Source: Thermoflexus sp. (lineage in GTDB: Bacteria; Chloroflexota; Anaerolineae; B4-G1; DUEL01). Taken from it: 7,803 nucleotides of DNA. The translations under genes and the position numbers were made by a program. The stretch is taken from assembly GCA_028276215.1 (NCBI GenBank), contig JAPYWT010000101.1, positions 1 to 7,803 on the forward strand, written 5' to 3'. Numbering within the stretch: the stretch's first letter is position 1; each line of letters starts with the position of its first letter. Under the pieces are notes generated by a model. That model saw only the letters and a program-made list of their open reading frames with translations. It was not told the origin of the DNA and ran no database searches. Positions 5,655-7,803 of the stretch are shown here, one piece after another.

Positions 5655-5682
5655 TTGACAAAACGTTCCAGGATGTTATACT
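5655..5682 (+). promoter_or_regulatory. Strong sigma-70-type promoter of the sigma-fusion gene
   Basis: TTGACA (5655-5660), 16 bases, then TATACT (5677-5682), with an extended -10 TG at 5674-5675. Expected transcription start is near 5689, about 170 bases before the start codon. The sequence is a housekeeping promoter, not the AAC/CGT-type pattern often seen at promoters that ECF factors control themselves. Basal expression is therefore expected to be independent of the encoded sigma factor. Confidence 0.88.
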
Positions 5683-5689
5683 ATAAATG

Positions 5690-5860
5690 GCCGCCGGGAC
5701 AAACGGGCCCCAAGACATTCTGCCCTGTTCCCCCTCACCTCATGGGTAGCCCAGAGACTGCCCGCCTGCGCCATCTTGGGTGGTTTGCTGCTGGCCCGTC
5801 CGCGAGATTCTCCTCTCTGCTGTAACTCCCAGGCCCGGTGAGTCGTTCCAGGAGTAAAGG
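5690..5860 (+). other. Untranslated leader and ribosome site of the sigma-fusion gene
   Basis: About 170 bases between the predicted transcription start and the ATG contain no credible gene. I recognise no riboswitch. A clear ribosome site AGGAG (5850-5854) stands 6 bases before the ATG at 5861, which fixes that start. The length would leave room for a regulatory RNA structure, but none is evident beyond short GC-rich stems. Confidence 0.6.
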
Positions 5861-7803
5861 ATGTCCCCATTGGCGGATGGCGACTTGGTTCGCCAGGCCC
5901 AGCGGGGGGATCGGGACGCCTTCGCCGAACTGTTCACCCGCTACGAGGGCCGCATCTTCGGCTACGTCTACCGGATGGTAGGCGATCGCGCCTGGGCGGA
6001 GGACCTGACCCAGGAGGCGTTCATCCGCGCCCACCAGCACCTGGGACGTCTGGGCCCCCCGTATGACTTCAAGTCCTGGCTCTACCGCATTGCCGGGAAC
6101 CTGGCCCTGGACGGCCTGCGGCGGCACCGGCGGGAGGTCCCCCTGGCAGATTGGGACTCCGGCGCGCCGGAACTGGTAGACACGCGTTCGGCAGTGGACC
6201 CGGAACAGCGGGTCCGGCAGGCGGAACGGCGCGCCGCCGTCTGGCGGACGCTCCACCGTCTGCCCGACACGTACCGGCAGGCCCTCCTCCTGCGGGAACT
6301 GGAGGGTCTCTCGTACCAGGAGATGGCCGCCGTGATGGGAGTCTCGCTGGATAACGTCCGGGTCATCCTCCACCGCGCCCGCCTGGCCTTCCGCGACCTC
6401 TACGGCCTGCAGGTAATGGCAGAGGAGGGGCGTCTGGCCTGCGACGCGTTGAACGAACTCCTTTCGGCGGAGGTGGACGGGGAACTGGACCGCGCCACCC
6501 GTCGCAAGGTCCAGAAACACATCGCCGCCTGCCCCATCTGCCAGCGCACCCGGAAGGAACTGCTGACCGTCTCCAGCCTGCTGTCGGCCCTGGCCCCCGT
6601 CTTCCCGCCGCCGACGCTGAGGCCCGGGTTCCTTGCCCGCCTCCGACACCTGCCCCCTTCCGGGCCGCCGCCTCCCCCGGCCCCCCCGCCGGGCCCGGTC
6701 TCCCGACCGGGGAGAGGCCGCTGGGTTGCCCTGGCCGCCGTCGGCGGGGTGGTTCTGCTGGTGTTGGGGGCCATGCTGGCCCTACTGCTCCTCTCCGGCC
6801 TCCGCACCCTCTCCCTCTCGCTGGCGTCTCCCACGCTGCCCCCCGTTGCCTCCCCCGTCGCTTCTCCCCCCGCGACCCCGACCGGAGAGGCCGCCGTTGC
6901 TCCGGTGGAGGCCACCCCCACGCCCACCGCGCGGCCGCCCGGGGAGACCCCCTCCCCAACGCCCACACCGACGCCCTGTATCCCAGATGCCCGCTGGGTC
7001 GCCGATGTGACCGTCCCCGATAACACCGAGTTCGCCCCCGGGACGCCGTTCGTCAAGACCTGGCGGGTGCGCAACGCCGGGGCCTGCGCCTGGGAGCCGG
7101 GGACGAAACTGGTCTTCATCTCCGGTGACCCCATGGGCGGCCCTCCGGCGGTGGACGTGCCCGCGCTGGCCCCCGGCGCGGAGGCGGAAGTGAGCGTGAG
7201 CATGACCGCGCCGGCCGCACCGGGGACGTACCGGGCCAACTACCAGTTCCAGGCGCCGGACGGCACCCGTTTTGGGGCGATCATCTATGCTCAGATTGTC
7301 GTTCCGGCGACGCCAACACCCACGTTCACCCCAACCCCTTCCCCTACTTCCCCCCCGACCCCCTCCCCCACCATCGTCCCGCCGGTCGGCGGATGCGCCG
7401 TCCCCGTAGACCCCGTCTTCCAGCCCGCGCTGGACCGGTTCCGGAGCCTCTACCCGACCGCCGACATCGGCTGCCCGACCCGCGCGGCCTTCTCCGTCCA
7501 GGGCGCCGTCCAGGAGTTCTGGGCCAACGTGACCGACCCGAACCCGAACACCCACTACCGCAGTTTGATGATCTGGCGGTCGGACAATCGGGAAATCACG
7601 GTCATAGACGGCGAGGACACGGCGGCCTCCCGGGGCACGTTCGGGGCCTACACCGACACCTGGGATGAAGGTCAGCCGGAAATCTACCCCAAGTGCGCCC
7701 AGATGACGCCTCCCGCGGGCTACCAGTTGCCCATCCGGGGGTTCGGCAAGGTCTGGTGTGTCAACGGCCTCTGGAGGCCCATCGGCTGGCCCAATCAGCG
7801 GGA
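5861..7803 (+). CDS. ECF sigma factor fused to zinc anti-sigma domain, membrane helix and extracytoplasmic FW domain (3'-partial)
   Basis: One uninterrupted frame of 647 codons runs off the window. In order: sigma region 2 (about 10-90), with EDLTQEAFIRA and SWLYRIAGNLALDGLRR; sigma region 4 (about 125-180), with the helix-turn-helix SYQEMAAVMGVSLDNVRVIL at 151-170; then a ZAS-type anti-sigma domain (about 188-245), whose Cys194, His220, Cys224 and Cys227 have the spacing of the zinc site in RsrA-like proteins. A Pro-rich linker (264-287) and Arg-rich RPGRGR precede one membrane helix (289-312), implying N-terminus inside. Outside come a Thr/Pro stalk (about 340-372), an FW (NBR1-like) beta domain (375-482) with WRVRNAGACAW, a second Thr/Pro stalk, and a domain from Cys512 with MIWRSD and PIRGFGKVW, like extracytoplasmic modules I recall from Chloroflexota. 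Inferred role: an outside signal controls release or activity of the tethered sigma factor. ECF factors with a fused anti-sigma domain are known, but I do not recall an FW sensor. The C-terminus is outside the window. Confidence 0.9.
   Translation, partial: MSPLADGDLVRQAQRGDRDAFAELFTRYEGRIFGYVYRMVGDRAWAEDLTQEAFIRAHQHLGRLGPPYDFKSWLYRIAGNLALDGLRRHRREVPLADWDSGAPELVDTRSAVDPEQRVRQAERRAAVWRTLHRLPDTYRQALLLRELEGLSYQEMAAVMGVSLDNVRVILHRARLAFRDLYGLQVMAEEGRLACDALNELLSAEVDGELDRATRRKVQKHIAACPICQRTRKELLTVSSLLSALAPVFPPPTLRPGFLARLRHLPPSGPPPPPAPPPGPVSRPGRGRWVALAAVGGVVLLVLGAMLALLLLSGLRTLSLSLASPTLPPVASPVASPPATPTGEAAVAPVEATPTPTARPPGETPSPTPTPTPCIPDARWVADVTVPDNTEFAPGTPFVKTWRVRNAGACAWEPGTKLVFISGDPMGGPPAVDVPALAPGAEAEVSVSMTAPAAPGTYRANYQFQAPDGTRFGAIIYAQIVVPATPTPTFTPTPSPTSPPTPSPTIVPPVGGCAVPVDPVFQPALDRFRSLYPTADIGCPTRAAFSVQGAVQEFWANVTDPNPNTHYRSLMIWRSDNREITVIDGEDTAASRGTFGAYTDTWDEGQPEIYPKCAQMTPPAGYQLPIRGFGKVWCVNGLWRPIGWPNQR

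Noticed and set aside
5735..6649. A 304-aa minus-strand open frame opposite the sigma domain.
   Set aside because: Antisense shadow of a GC-rich gene: the plus strand gives a clear sigma/anti-sigma protein with a good ribosome site and promoter, while this frame has low-complexity composition and no family resemblance.
6400..7555. Minus-strand frames of 201-279 aa opposite the FW and stalk regions.
   Set aside because: Gly/Arg/Ala-rich antisense shadows created by Pro/Thr-rich codons on the plus strand; no ribosome sites or recognisable domains.

Overview
The window is GC-rich bacterial DNA that looks like Chloroflexota, probably an Anaerolineae-like lineage. This is inferred from gene content: Thr-Pro-rich secreted linkers, a bacterial NBR1-type FW domain fused to regulatory modules, and two conserved-hypothetical genes of a style I associate with that phylum. 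No marker gene fixes the taxon. The first ~60 bases are implausible G/C homopolymers and look like an assembly edge.

Left part (1-2750): the 3' two thirds of cas1, a complete cas2, a long near-perfect palindrome, a leader with a sigma-70-type promoter, and a CRISPR array of 17 intact 37-nt repeats plus one truncated repeat, with 17 spacers. The two leader-proximal spacers are identical. The distal end is broken up: a GC-rich inverted-repeat element lies between the truncated repeat and a further decayed repeat. No effector cas gene is visible, so the CRISPR type cannot be assigned. One spacer (2021-2057) reads as a von Willebrand factor A metal-site motif.

Middle part (2750-5330): a leftward transcription unit. 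A clear promoter (TTGTCA-17-TATAAT) drives a 522-aa conserved hypothetical protein with winged-helix-like ends, then a 148-aa protein with a C-terminal winged-helix-like segment, then a tRNA-Arg(UCU). Two good leftward intrinsic terminators follow.

Right part (5330-7803): a 246-bp MITE-like element with terminal inverted repeats and an 8-bp direct repeat on each side. It ends just upstream of a strong rightward promoter (TTGACA-16-TATACT, extended -10). That promoter leads, through a ~170-nt untranslated leader, to the most interesting gene. It is a single open frame from 5861 to the window end, encoding an ECF sigma factor, a zinc-binding anti-sigma domain (Cys-x25-His-x3-Cys-x2-Cys), a Pro-rich linker, one membrane helix, a Thr/Pro stalk, an FW (NBR1-like) domain, a second Thr/Pro stalk and a further extracytoplasmic domain. 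It looks like a one-polypeptide transmembrane signalling device in which sensor, anti-sigma and sigma factor are covalently joined.
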